Source: Fischerella sp. PCC 9431 (GTDB lineage: Bacteria > Cyanobacteriota > Cyanobacteriia > Cyanobacteriales > Nostocaceae). From it: a stretch of 64,000 nucleotides of DNA. This document shows positions 49,857 to 58,828 of the stretch, piece after piece. The notes below the pieces were generated by a model. It ran no database searches, was not told the DNA's origin, and saw nothing but the letters and a program-made list of their open reading frames with translations. The position numbers were made by a program, and so were the translations under genes. The stretch spans positions 4,602,282-4,666,281 of the forward strand of contig NZ_KE650771.1 in the NCBI RefSeq assembly GCF_000447295.1, read 5' to 3'. The number at the start of each line of letters is the position of its first letter. Within the stretch, counting starts at the first letter, position 1.

Positions 49857-51053
49857 TCAAGTTTGGTTAGTGAGCGATCGCTTCACCAGCCAACGATGCA
49901 CAATGATCATAATCACTACTAAAGGAATCATCAAAACTGGAATAATCCCCAAACCAACACGGGCCGCAATCGCGCCAACACTAGCCGGAATTCCCGCAGC
50001 CCCCAAACTAGCCACACTTGTCATAAAACCAATTCCCGCCGGTACAATTGCAGTAGGTATTCGTTGTGGCATTAACCAAATTGTCAATGGGAAAATGGGA
50101 GCCAAAGCAAAGCCAATAATCGGTAAACTGAATAATTGTTGCGGTAACAAACACCAAGCAGTTAAACCTACTCCTAGCAACATCAAAGCACTATCCAAAG
50201 TCCGGACAGCACCGAGATATCTGACTACACGCCCCGTAGCTAGACGTCCCAAGGTTAATCCCAACCAATAGGCGCTGACACTATAGCCCGCTAGTATTTC
50301 CGGTGTACCACGACTTACGGTCTGGACACTGTAAGCCCAGTTACCAACCGAGGCTTCTATACCTACGTAAACTAACAATAAGAATCCAGCCAGCAACACT
50401 GTAGGTGTTCTCAAAGCTAAAGTTAAATTAGCTGTTGCACTTGTATCAGCCACACTAGTCCGTTTAGTAAGTGGTCTGTAATTATACACAACAGCCCATA
50501 GCATCCCCAGTACAGTGAAACCAACAACAATAGCAATAACAAAATACACACCCCGCCAATTAACGTTCATTGCTAGCAGCGTTGTCGCGACAGCAGGGCC
50601 CAGCAACGCCCCAACACCATAAAAAGCGTGCAGTAAACCTATTAAATCAGCGTTACCTTGGTGGTTAGCAATATATGTATTAATACCAGCATCAATCAAG
50701 CCAATTCCTAAACCCAGAAATGTACCTGCTGCAACCATTAATAACCAGTAGGGAGAAACAGCATAGCAAACAAGGGCGCAGGTAAGACAAAAAGACGCTA
50801 ATAACAACATCCGCGCCAAGCCAATGCGACTACTAAGAAGACTGCTAGTGAGTGCAGCAAATATGTAACCAGAAACTTGGCTGAGAAAAAGTAAGGTGAT
50901 GGTTGCAGAAGTCAAATTAAATGTTGCTTGAATCGAGGGAATGAGAACGCCCAACCCTCCCTCAGCGATACCAATTGCAATAAAAGCGTAGAAAGATAAA
51001 GCGACACCAATCCAGTTGGGATTGTTGAAAAGCGATCGCAATTTAGACGCCAT
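49857..51053 (-). CDS. MFS transporter (fucose-permease/YbjJ-like)
   Basis: A 398-residue, 12-helix major facilitator. FIAIGIAEGGLGVLIPSIQATFNLT is helix 1 with its loop, followed by SSLLSSRIGLARMLL (loop 2-3), GLGIGLIDAGINTYIANH in helix 4 and a LLHAFYGVGALLGPAVAT repeat in helix 5. This pattern is shared by FucP/YbjJ-like carriers. A second domain begins after a Ser/Thr-rich loop near residue 205. The substrate is unknown. It is isolated, starting from the ATG at 51053, with a HIP1-rich 247-bp spacer upstream. Confidence 0.82.
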   Translation of the reverse strand: MASKLRSLFNNPNWIGVALSFYAFIAIGIAEGGLGVLIPSIQATFNLTSATITLLFLSQVSGYIFAALTSSLLSSRIGLARMLLLASFCLTCALVCYAVSPYWLLMVAAGTFLGLGIGLIDAGINTYIANHQGNADLIGLLHAFYGVGALLGPAVATTLLAMNVNWRGVYFVIAIVVGFTVLGMLWAVVYNYRPLTKRTSVADTSATANLTLALRTPTVLLAGFLLLVYVGIEASVGNWAYSVQTVSRGTPEILAGYSVSAYWLGLTLGRLATGRVVRYLGAVRTLDSALMLLGVGLTAWCLLPQQLFSLPIIGFALAPIFPLTIWLMPQRIPTAIVPAGIGFMTSVASLGAAGIPASVGAIAARVGLGIIPVLMIPLVVIMIIVHRWLVKRSLTNQT

Positions 51054-51300
51054 AAATCCTGATGTTGCTCGCCTTACTTATTTTAAGTAGCGATCGCTCT
51101 CAAGAAAGGGTGTAAGGGTGTAGGAAGAAAACTGTGTTTATTTCATTTGTTGCTAGTCCCAAAAAGCGCTGGTTAGAGGCTTGTTTCAAACAAAATCAAC
51201 AAAATGATACGTACGATACAGTTTTTTCTCTAAATTTAAGGTTTGATGCCTAATGGTCAAGTTATTATCAGTCTATACAATATCAAGCTAAAAAACGCTA

Positions 51301-51504
51301 TTGCAAAATCCACACAAGATTCGAGTAGGAAATGCTGTTATGATTCTCTATCCGGAATATGTCGCCGGAAAGAGGGGTATTGTTTGCGCCAGAGAAATAA
51401 TTATTAACGATAAGATGAGCGATCGCTGGCTCATTCAGGTAGAGTCTGAAAATATTGTGGTGTCACTCAATGCAGATGAGTTTCGAGTAAATTACCCACA
51501 CTAA
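51301..51504 (+). CDS. Small conserved cyanobacterial protein, SH3-like
   Basis: A 67-residue protein. HKIRVGNAVMILYPEYVAGKRGIV followed by SDRWLIQVESENIVVSLNADEF gives an all-beta pattern like a small SH3/KOW barrel. I recall this sequence type as widespread in cyanobacteria without a known function. The frame starts at a TTG (51301); an ATG at 51340 is too far inside the domain. It lies between two minus-strand genes on its own. Confidence 0.6.
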   Translation: MQNPHKIRVGNAVMILYPEYVAGKRGIVCAREIIINDKMSDRWLIQVESENIVVSLNADEFRVNYPH

Positions 51505-51540
51505 CCGTCTTTTATAGATTGAGTGCGGACTTTTGGCTAA

Positions 51541-53376
51541 TTAGTATTCCATTAACATCAATCGTAATTGATCTAAACGTACATACCACGGCATAGGTCT
51601 ATCTTTGAATGTTGCCCATTTTTCCTTGAAAACTTCTGCTTGCAGATGGTAATCTTGAGAACTACTAGGAGAAGAATGTAACTTCAAAAACAACGTCATC
51701 CGGTGCGGCGTTTCAGTTGCTCTTACTAACCAACATCTGAAAGTATTATTTTGATTAGAGTCATTGGTAAAGGTGATGTGATGGGCGCGAATGCCGACGT
51801 GAGATAATTTATCGGGGATAGTTTCAACCACCTGTAAATTACAATCCCAGTCCATAGCTTTTATTTGCCCAGATTCAACAGCTACAGCAGTAGAGAAATT
51901 TTTACAGCCTGTTAATTGGGCAGCTGTAACTGTAGCAGGTCGCTCAAACACGTCATATTTTGTCCCATGTTGAATGATTTTGCCATCCTCCATCACTAAC
52001 AGATTTGGACAAACTCGGTAAGCTTCTTCCATGCTGTGTGTGACAAACAGGGTAATCCCTTGGTAGTCAGCTAGAGTTTCTATCATCTGTTGTTCTAGTT
52101 GACTACGCAGAAATGTATCAAGCGCAGAAAATGGCTCATCTAATAATAATGCTTCTGGTTGGCTAGACAAAGCCCGGGCGATCGCCACTCGTTGCTGCTG
52201 TCCTCCAGACAGTTGACTTGGATAGCGATCGCCAAAACCCGACAATTGCACATCAAGCAATTTCGATTCTACCTGCTGCTTAGTGGCATTTGCAGACATC
52301 TTCTCAGGTAAACCAAAAGCAATATTTTGTGCCACAGTCATATTAGGGAACAGAGCATAATTCTGAACTACAAAACCAATGCGACGTTCGCGACTAGGAA
52401 CATTAATACCTCGTTCCGAATCAAATAACACCCTACCATTCAAAATTATCTTGCCTTTAGTAGGCGTCTCAATGCCAGCGATGCAGCGCAAAATCATGCT
52501 TTTACCCGCACCTGAACTTCCCAAAAACCCTAAAGGCTGGTGATCAGCACTGAAGGAAACTTTTAAATAAAAATCAGGAAGGATTTTTTCGATATCTACA
52601 ATCAGTCCACTATTTGAAGATTGTGTAGCTAACCCAGATAATTCACTTCCTTGTCCCCCTTGTCCCCCGTGTCCCCCTTGTCCCCTTTTCCTCTCTCCTC
52701 TTCTATTTTCTTGCCAATAATTGACAGCGATGATTCCAGACAGAGAAATTACCATAATGGCGATCGACCAGAACCAAGCTTCTTCCATCGCCCCAGCTTC
52801 CACAGCAAAGTAAATCGCCATAGGTATCGTCTGTGTTTGTCCGGGGATGTTACCAGCTAGCATCAAGGTAGCACCGAATTCACCCAAAGCACGGGCAAAA
52901 GCTAGGGTTGTTGCAGCCAAAATACCAGGAAATGCTAAGGGTAAACTGATGCGCCAAAAGATAGTTGATTCGGTTGCACCCAGAGTTCTAGCTACTCGTA
53001 AAAGATTCTGATCAATTTGTTCAAAGGCTCCTAATGCAGTTTTATACATTAGTGGTAGAGAAACTACTGTAGCTGCGATCGCTGCACCATACCAAGTAAA
53101 AACTATGCTGAAGTCTAATTGCCAACTCTCCATTAATTTTCCCACCGGCCCATTTTTACCAAAAAATACCAGTAGGATGAAACCGACTACTGTCGGGGGT
53201 AAAATCAAGGGTGCAATTAAAATACCTTCAATTAATGATTTACCTTTACCACGATATCCGAGCATCCAGTATGCAGTCGCAATGCCAATAAAAAAGGTGA
53301 TCAAAGTAGCAAGTAAGGATGTTTTCAGCGATATCCAAAGGGGAGATAAATCTTGTGGCATAGTTCTAAAAGGCAT
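51541..53376 (-). CDS. modBC: Molybdate ABC transporter permease-ATPase fusion ModBC
   Basis: A 611-residue fusion. Residues 1-225 are a ModB permease: five or more helices, with the coupling motif QNLLRVARTLGATESTIFWRISLP and ALGEFGATLMLAGNIPG. A Gly/Gln-rich linker (about 226-245) is encoded by a repeat. Residues about 255-490 are a ModC ATPase with [40 protein letters not shown] and LLLDEPFSALD. The rest is a TOBE-like domain. The fusion is common in cyanobacteria. ModA is encoded 17 bp upstream. It imports molybdate for nitrate reductase, nitrogenase or other molybdoenzymes. The ATG at 53361 is an alternative start. Confidence 0.93.
   Translation of the reverse strand: MPFRTMPQDLSPLWISLKTSLLATLITFFIGIATAYWMLGYRGKGKSLIEGILIAPLILPPTVVGFILLVFFGKNGPVGKLMESWQLDFSIVFTWYGAAIAATVVSLPLMYKTALGAFEQIDQNLLRVARTLGATESTIFWRISLPLAFPGILAATTLAFARALGEFGATLMLAGNIPGQTQTIPMAIYFAVEAGAMEEAWFWSIAIMVISLSGIIAVNYWQENRRGERKRGQGGHGGQGGQGSELSGLATQSSNSGLIVDIEKILPDFYLKVSFSADHQPLGFLGSSGAGKSMILRCIAGIETPTKGKIILNGRVLFDSERGINVPSRERRIGFVVQNYALFPNMTVAQNIAFGLPEKMSANATKQQVESKLLDVQLSGFGDRYPSQLSGGQQQRVAIARALSSQPEALLLDEPFSALDTFLRSQLEQQMIETLADYQGITLFVTHSMEEAYRVCPNLLVMEDGKIIQHGTKYDVFERPATVTAAQLTGCKNFSTAVAVESGQIKAMDWDCNLQVVETIPDKLSHVGIRAHHITFTNDSNQNNTFRCWLVRATETPHRMTLFLKLHSSPSSSQDYHLQAEVFKEKWATFKDRPMPWYVRLDQLRLMLMEY
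52651..52686. repeat. 9-bp tandem repeat inside the ModBC linker
   Basis: Four 9-bp units of the type TTGTCCCCC / GTGTCCCCC on the plus strand. On the coding strand they give GQGGHGGQGGQG-like glycine-rich sequence at the permease-ATPase junction. The motif is the same as in the kinase minisatellite at 17760-17940, in the opposite orientation relative to coding. Confidence 0.85.
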
Positions 53377-53393
53377 AGTGCAAAAACAAACAA

Positions 53394-54191
53394 TTAAGGC
53401 AAGATAAAACCGTATTTTTGTAGCACAGTTTTAGCTTGCTCACTCGATAGAAATTGGAGAAAATCTTTTGCTGCTTGCATATTTTTAGTTCTTTTTAAAA
53501 CTGCTAATGGATAGACAATCGGAGAGTGATATTTCTCATCAGCAGCCACCACAACCTTGACTTTATTGGAGATTTTGGCATCAGTCTGGTATACCAAGCC
53601 CGCGTCAGCATTACCACTTTCCACTGCTGCTAAAACTTGGCGTACATTGTTAGCATAAACAAATTTGGGTTTGATTGATTCGTAAATACCTAATTTTTTT
53701 AGGGCTTCTTCTGCATATTGTCCAGCAGGAACACTTCTTGGTTCGCCAATAGCAATTTTCTTGATCTTGGCATCTTTGAGGTTGTTAAAGCTGCTAACAC
53801 CTGTGGCATTCTTTGGCACAATCAAAACCAAACGGTTTTTTGCTAGAATTCCACGGGTTCCTGTAACTAGTTGTCCCGATTGTTCTAAGGTGTCTACCTG
53901 CTTCTTGCCAGCAGAAATAAAAACATCTACAGGTGCGCCTTGCTGAATCTGTTGCAGCAAAGCACCAGAAGCACCAAAGTTATATTTAATGTTGACATTC
54001 GGTTTGGTTTTTTGGTAGTCAGTCTTAATTTCTTCCATCACATCTTTCATACTGGCAGCAGCAGACACAAGTAACTCAGTGTTTGACTGTGCTACTACAG
54101 AAGAAGAAGAAGAAATAAACGCTAAACCAACTGCTAAAATCAAGCTAGTTAGTGCGATACCGATAAATGTGAAAAATTGTTTTCTTTTCAT
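53394..54191 (-). CDS. modA: Molybdate ABC transporter substrate-binding protein
   Basis: A 265-residue periplasmic protein. Signal peptide MKRKQFFTFIGIALTSLILA ends near SVVAQ. The mature part begins TELLVSAAASMKDVMEEI, the oxyanion-binding start of ModA. NIKYNFGASGALLQQIQQGAPVDVFISAG and AGLVYQTDAKIS follow, as in the family. It captures molybdate or tungstate and delivers it to the ModBC fusion encoded 17 bp downstream. A cluster of palindromes lies 45-105 bp upstream of the ATG at 54191. Confidence 0.94.
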   Translation of the reverse strand: MKRKQFFTFIGIALTSLILAVGLAFISSSSSVVAQSNTELLVSAAASMKDVMEEIKTDYQKTKPNVNIKYNFGASGALLQQIQQGAPVDVFISAGKKQVDTLEQSGQLVTGTRGILAKNRLVLIVPKNATGVSSFNNLKDAKIKKIAIGEPRSVPAGQYAEEALKKLGIYESIKPKFVYANNVRQVLAAVESGNADAGLVYQTDAKISNKVKVVVAADEKYHSPIVYPLAVLKRTKNMQAAKDFLQFLSSEQAKTVLQKYGFILP

Positions 54192-54237
54192 TTACAAATC
54201 ACGCTCTTAGTGCAAATTTTGTTGATTAGAATTAACA

Positions 54238-54296
54238 GTTGGTATAATACTACCAACATTATCAAGCATTACCAATTGTGTTGGTAATGCTTGATA
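54238..54296 (-). promoter_or_regulatory. Palindrome cluster (TTGGTA/TACCAA) upstream of modA
   Basis: Two dyads: GTTGGTA-TAATAC-TACCAAC (54238-54257) and a 16-bp arm pair (54260-54275 and 54281-54296) containing ATTACCAA and TTGGTAAT around TTGTG. Another TACCAA begins at 54295. Five TTGGTA/TACCAA half-sites lie within 65 bp. The first dyad contains a TATTAT-like element on the modA strand. This does not look like the E. coli ModE site. It could be an operator array or an attenuator hairpin. Confidence 0.5.
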
Positions 54297-54375
54297 CCAA
54301 TTGAATATCATAGGTTTGTAGCCATCATTAATTGATTCAGTATTCTTAGATGCACTTAAACTAAATCAAGTCGAA

Positions 54376-55065
54376 TCAAGGTTGCCAAAAATCTCTGAGT
54401 TTTAAAGGAGACACTGGAGCCGACAAAACGACGATGTTCCTAACGTTGCTAACGTAACGTCCTCCGGCTTTATCACCTGGTACTACTAGACGAGCAAATC
54501 CTTCATCCGTATCTGTCAAATACTGGATGCCACCATCGCTGGCTTTTTTTGCATATGCAACTAACACCTGTTTAGCTTCAAAGTTGGGGTGAATTTCGCC
54601 AACAGCTACGATTGCACCGTAGCAGTCAGTGGCTTCCACAAGCACATACTGGCGCAGAAAAGCATTTTTCGTATTTTGACCAGAATTACCAGGTTGGAGT
54701 CCTCCTGAAGATATCTCGTTATTAATCAATTGCCACAAAGGTATTCCGTAGTAAGTTTCTGTTCTTGGCCCTGATCCTGTTTGAAAGGTGACACTAACCT
54801 CGGTAACTACTGCCGGGTTTTGGTTTTTTAAATCCTCTTGCAAATTTATGAGTTTTTGCAAGTTAAAGATTGTCGGATTGTTGACTTCACCACCTAAGCG
54901 AAATATCTGCGATGAACCACCGGGACATGAATTTTTTTCCCAAGGAGCTGGTTGTTGTTGCTGTTCCCAAGGATTAGGCTTACCAGGATCGGCTAAAGTA
55001 GGTTGCCATAATCCCAACATTGACAGCGTTAAGGACATAATTGCAATACGACAAGAAAAATGCAT
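54376..55065 (-). CDS. Exported protein with oxidoreductase molybdopterin-binding-like fold
   Basis: From the ATG at 55065 the protein has 229 residues. The signal peptide MHFSCRIAIMSLTLSMLGLW ends near LADPG. A Pro/Gln-rich spacer (NPWEQQQQPAPWEK) follows, then a domain with the sulfite-oxidase molybdopterin-binding outline: FRLGGEVNNPTIFNLQKL, SGPRTETYYGIPLWQLI, YVLVEATDCYGAIVAVGEIHPNF and RLVVPGDKAGGRYVSNVRNI. One Cys, in TDCYG, lies near where the Mo ligand might be, but this is uncertain. It sits upstream of modA-modBC, which supports a molybdenum link. A longer start at 55092 is unlikely. Confidence 0.7.
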   Translation of the reverse strand: MHFSCRIAIMSLTLSMLGLWQPTLADPGKPNPWEQQQQPAPWEKNSCPGGSSQIFRLGGEVNNPTIFNLQKLINLQEDLKNQNPAVVTEVSVTFQTGSGPRTETYYGIPLWQLINNEISSGGLQPGNSGQNTKNAFLRQYVLVEATDCYGAIVAVGEIHPNFEAKQVLVAYAKKASDGGIQYLTDTDEGFARLVVPGDKAGGRYVSNVRNIVVLSAPVSPLKLRDFWQP

Positions 55066-55360
55066 AAAACATGCCTCAGTGTAACTACTCAAAAATTAGG
55101 CAGGTTTCGTTAAGGATATTGCCGTTAACCTCTAGAAACAGGCACAAAAGAAAGACATATTCAGAGTATTTACCAACTTTACTGGCTAATACCAACTTTG
55201 TTTATATCATAATTGAGTTCAATTAAATCTAGTCATCTTGATAAAAATACGGAAAGTAGGAGATTCAATGTTTCTGCTTGTAGATGGAAGAATTAAGATT
55301 CTGCAACTAATACCTTATTGGTATAGGTAAATTCAACAAGTGGGTCTTGAAAAAATTGTT

Positions 55361-56635
55361 ATGAACTCAACATCTAACTTTCATTACTTTCAAGGGAGTT
55401 ATTTTTGTGATCTTTTTGCTCAAGACACCACAGACGCAAGTTATGCATTTATTCTAAATTATCCTGCAACCGCAAGTTGGGCAGCTTACCCCAATACGAA
55501 AAAATACTTTATTCAAGATGGTAGTAGTGAAGCCAGCAAAACCTCCTTTGACAAGATTTGCCAAAAGGAACCTTGGAAAAATCTGGCTGTGTTAGGTGAT
55601 ACCCTTCCAGGAATTATTATTATTGCGCCCCAGAAATTGCTGATTGACTACTGGCGGGAGCATTTTAATTTCAGCAACACCAATAAAGAGATGGTCAACT
55701 GCTCGGTTTATTTGCATGAACTTAGCCACAGTTCACGGTTTGATCATCTGATTACTCTATTTCCTTTTGATCATCTTGTACCTGAAAAACACGCGATCGA
55801 GCCAGATACTCACTACCGTCTACTCAGTAAAGTTACTCTAGCCGAACTAGGGGTGCAGTGTCCGAAATACTCAAGTTACAATTTGGATCAAGTTCGTCTC
55901 CAAGACATTCAGCTACCAGAAACATTCCCCTACTTAATCAAAACATCGCATGGACTCTCAGGTGAAGGCACTTATATTATCAAAAGTACTAGCGATTTGA
56001 ACTACTGCTTTGAAGAACTAAGGAAATATCTCGATATTAAGCTGTTGGATACAATCATCGTCTCGGAATTCGTCAAAAATACTGTGCAGAATTATTGCGT
56101 GCAGTTTTATGTTAGCAAGACGGGAGAAATTACACTCATCGGTACTACAAGCCAACTAGTGACTCCAAATGGCGATTATTTAGGAGGATTGATTCACTAC
56201 CGCGAAACCGATATGAGCAAATTCTTTGAGATGATTGCAACTATCGGTCAGTATGCTCACCAACAAGGATATTTCGGCGTGATCGGCTTCGATGTGTTAG
56301 AAAACCGAGATGGACAGCTTTATGCGATCGATGCTAACTTCCGAGTCAATGGCTCGACTCCACTGTGTTTGCAGCGCCATACCCTATTGGGACAGGGAAA
56401 AGAAGTGGCTAAATATTCCAGTGAGTATCGTATGGATGGAACCTTGGACTCAATTCTCCTGACTTTAAAACCAGAACTGGAACGCAAGGATTTTATGATC
56501 CTGTCGGCTTTGGAGAAGGTTAAATACGGAAAAATTTACACCGAAATTTATGGAATTGTGGCTGGAGAGACAATCGAGGAAATGCAGGACATCGAACAGA
56601 AATTGAAGAGTAAGGGATTACAATTGTTTGGGTGA
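55361..56635 (+). CDS. Orphan ATP-grasp domain ligase
   Basis: From the ATG at 55361 (MNSTSNFHYFQG) the protein has 424 residues; a GTG at 55340 adds seven. The central and C-terminal parts look like ATP-grasp. TFPYLIKTSHGLSGEGTYII is the nucleotide-binding Lys and glycine loop, IIVSEFVKNT the hinge, and GYFGVIGFDVLENRDGQLYAIDANFRVNGSTP contains the metal-binding Asp/Asn pair. Such enzymes join a carboxylate to an amine or thiol through an acyl-phosphate, and many act in peptide or natural-product pathways. No biosynthetic partner lies next to it, so the substrates are unknown. The dyad ATACC-TTATT-GGTAT (55309-55323) is just upstream. Confidence 0.75.
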   Translation: MNSTSNFHYFQGSYFCDLFAQDTTDASYAFILNYPATASWAAYPNTKKYFIQDGSSEASKTSFDKICQKEPWKNLAVLGDTLPGIIIIAPQKLLIDYWREHFNFSNTNKEMVNCSVYLHELSHSSRFDHLITLFPFDHLVPEKHAIEPDTHYRLLSKVTLAELGVQCPKYSSYNLDQVRLQDIQLPETFPYLIKTSHGLSGEGTYIIKSTSDLNYCFEELRKYLDIKLLDTIIVSEFVKNTVQNYCVQFYVSKTGEITLIGTTSQLVTPNGDYLGGLIHYRETDMSKFFEMIATIGQYAHQQGYFGVIGFDVLENRDGQLYAIDANFRVNGSTPLCLQRHTLLGQGKEVAKYSSEYRMDGTLDSILLTLKPELERKDFMILSALEKVKYGKIYTEIYGIVAGETIEEMQDIEQKLKSKGLQLFG

Positions 56636-56947
56636 ACAGCAAAGTCAAAACTGTCCGAAAAGTTTTTAGCGATCGCTAAAATTACGCTCCCGAAAATAAA
56701 GATTTTAGAGTATTTCCAGCATCGGCTAAAGTCTCAGCAATCCGGTGCTGTTTTTGCAAGAAAACGCGCGCACAATTACGCCCCGATAGATTATTAAATA
56801 AAAATCTTTAGATAAAAACATTGTGTTATCAATCACAATCTAAATTTACTTTATCTAGTTCTCAAGAAAGATGTAGTAATTTATAAATATTTAAAAATAT
56901 GACAAAGAGAGTTATCAAACTTGTTCATTTTTTCTGGAATAACTATT
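56636..56947. other. Spacer between the ATP-grasp and small membrane-protein genes
   Basis: No gene supported. AT-rich towards 56947; one HIP1 site near 56668. A 34-codon frame from 56899 overlaps the next gene in another frame and looks accidental. Confidence 0.4.
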
Positions 56948-57187
56948 ATGAAATTACAAGAAATGCAAAAACAAAAGGCACAGAAGAGTATTTATTTGCA
57001 TAATAAAAAAACTAATAGCAGGAATATTGAACAGGCAAACAAATCTGAGTCTATCACTCAGGCACAAACAGAAAATTTAATTAATCATAAAAGCTTACCT
57101 GACCCTCGATTAATCATTGTCTCTACCCTAATGTTGGCAAGTTTATTGTTTGTTGCCGCTATTTACTACGGAATCATCAACCCATAG
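56948..57187 (+). CDS. Small single-span membrane protein with polar N-terminus
   Basis: From the ATG at 56948 (MKLQEMQKQKAQKS) the protein has 79 residues. The first 50 are hydrophilic and rich in Gln, Lys and Asn. The last 30 contain a single hydrophobic helix (LIIVSTLMLASLLFVAAIYYG). This layout fits a tail-anchored cytoplasmic protein. I do not recognise it. It is on the same strand as the HAD gene, with a 105-bp gap. Confidence 0.5.
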   Translation: MKLQEMQKQKAQKSIYLHNKKTNSRNIEQANKSESITQAQTENLINHKSLPDPRLIIVSTLMLASLLFVAAIYYGIINP

Positions 57188-57292
57188 CTAGTAATTATCA
57201 GGTAAAAAATTGCCTCTAGAGCGCGATGATTTAAGCTGGCTGCAACAGCATAATTAACTAATTTCAATTTATATCAATCAGGAAATTAGTTA

Positions 57293-57961
57293 ATGGCATT
57301 GCAAGCAGTACTTTTAGATATTGATGGAACACTTGTTTTGAGCAATGATGCTCACGCTCAAACTTGGGTTGATGCATTTAAAGAATTTGGTTATGATGTG
57401 CCTTTTGAGAAAGTGCGATCGCTCATTGGTATGGGTGGCGATCAACTCATACCAAAAGTAGTACCAGGACTTACGGATCAAGAAGGTGATGGCAAGGCGA
57501 TCGCTCAACGACGTAGAGAAATGTTTTTAAATCAATATGCGCCCAAACTCTCACCAGCTAATGGTTCAAGACAATTAGTGCAGCACATGCAGCAAAATGG
57601 ATTACGACTCATTGTGGCTAGTTCCGCTACAAATCAAGAAATGGAGGTTTTACTCAAAGCTGCTGAGGTTGATGATTTACTTACAGAAACGACGACATCA
57701 AGCGATGCAGAAGTGTCTAAACCATCTCCAGATATTGTAGAAGCAGCACTTAGCAAGCTGAATATAGAACCTAACCAAGTTTTGATGCTTGGTGATACAC
57801 CTTACGATATCAAATCTGCAAATACGGCTGGAGTCGGCGTGATTGCTTTGCGCTGTGGCGGCTTTGACGATGCTGCTCTAGAAGGAGCTAAAGCAATCTA
57901 CAATGATCCTGCTGATTTATTGGCTCATTACGCCAATTCACCCTTGGGAAAAAGGGTGTAA
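57293..57961 (+). CDS. HAD-superfamily phosphatase (phosphoglycolate phosphatase-like)
   Basis: A 222-residue protein with all four HAD motifs: LLDIDGTLV (nucleophile and acid/base Asp), ASSATN (motif II), KPSPDIVEAAL (motif III Lys) and MLGDTPYDIKSA (motif IV acids). A helical cap domain (about residues 18-85) places it in subclass I, near phosphoglycolate phosphatases and beta-phosphoglucomutase-like enzymes. The exact substrate is not determined. The start is the ATG at 57293. Confidence 0.88.
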   Translation: MALQAVLLDIDGTLVLSNDAHAQTWVDAFKEFGYDVPFEKVRSLIGMGGDQLIPKVVPGLTDQEGDGKAIAQRRREMFLNQYAPKLSPANGSRQLVQHMQQNGLRLIVASSATNQEMEVLLKAAEVDDLLTETTTSSDAEVSKPSPDIVEAALSKLNIEPNQVLMLGDTPYDIKSANTAGVGVIALRCGGFDDAALEGAKAIYNDPADLLAHYANSPLGKRV

Positions 57962-58048
57962 ACGCTTCGCTCAATTAAAAATGAAAAATGTAAAAAAGCA
58001 GGCTTATTTCAAACTTGAGCCTGCTAAAGAAGAAGGAAATAAAGGTTT

Positions 58049-58660
58049 TTAAATGTCGTTGTCCTTATTTTCCTCATTTTCTACAGATTGCTTTAAAATT
58101 TCAGATGGAAATAGTCCTGGGCGATGAGCATCAGGCGGTAATCCATGAGGGTTCATTACACCTTTGGGTAAGTAAACTAATTCTCGCAAGGGAGTCACCA
58201 TTGGGTCATGATTCACGTTGTAAGGAAGCCTTCCCATCGCGACATTATCATAATTCAATTCATGGCGATCGTAAGTGCAAAGTTCATATTCTTCAGTAAA
58301 TGATAGACAGTTTGTCGGGCAAAATTCGACGCAGTTACCGCAAAATATGCAAACACCAAAATCAATACTGTAATGCTTGAGTTTTTTCTTTTTGACTTGT
58401 TTATCAAATTCCCAATCTACTACTGGAAGGTTAATAGGACATACACGAACACAAACTTCACAAGAGATACACTTATCAAACTCAAAGTGAATCCGACCCC
58501 GGAAACGTTCAGAAGGAATGAGTTTTTCATAAGGATACTGTACAGTGATTGGACGACGATGCATATGGTCGAAAGTAACTGATAATCCTTGTCCAATGTA
58601 TTTAGCTGCTTGAAAAGTTTCTTTAGTATAGTCGCCAACTTGTTTGAGAAAGTTAAACAT
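58049..58660 (-). CDS. ndhI: NAD(P)H-quinone oxidoreductase subunit I
   Basis: A 203-residue 8Fe ferredoxin-like subunit. Two 4Fe-4S motifs, [12 protein letters not shown] (about residue 64) and [12 protein letters not shown] (about residue 103), lie at the spacing expected for NdhI. The N-terminal [24 protein letters not shown] is also typical. It carries electrons in the peripheral arm of the thylakoid NDH-1 complex. In cyanobacteria ndhI usually sits in an ndhA-I-G-E cluster; here no other ndh gene is present. It may be a second copy or a relocated gene. The start is the ATG at 58660. Confidence 0.92.
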   Translation of the reverse strand: MFNFLKQVGDYTKETFQAAKYIGQGLSVTFDHMHRRPITVQYPYEKLIPSERFRGRIHFEFDKCISCEVCVRVCPINLPVVDWEFDKQVKKKKLKHYSIDFGVCIFCGNCVEFCPTNCLSFTEEYELCTYDRHELNYDNVAMGRLPYNVNHDPMVTPLRELVYLPKGVMNPHGLPPDAHRPGLFPSEILKQSVENEENKDNDI

Positions 58661-58828
58661 GAATACAATCCTATTACTTTGAAAAGCATTAATAAGCCAA
58701 AGTAATAGTTGTGATCACCAGAAACCTCTGTCGAATGAAAGACTATAAAGTTAAGTATCTTTGTAAGTAGAATGACAAAAAATTAATCAATATAAGCGAT
58801 CGCCAACATCTACAAAATTCCAGCATCC

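Noticed and set aside
49870-50271. 133-codon plus-strand frame
   Set aside because: Antisense to the MFS transporter, low-complexity Lys/Pro/Ala-rich composition.
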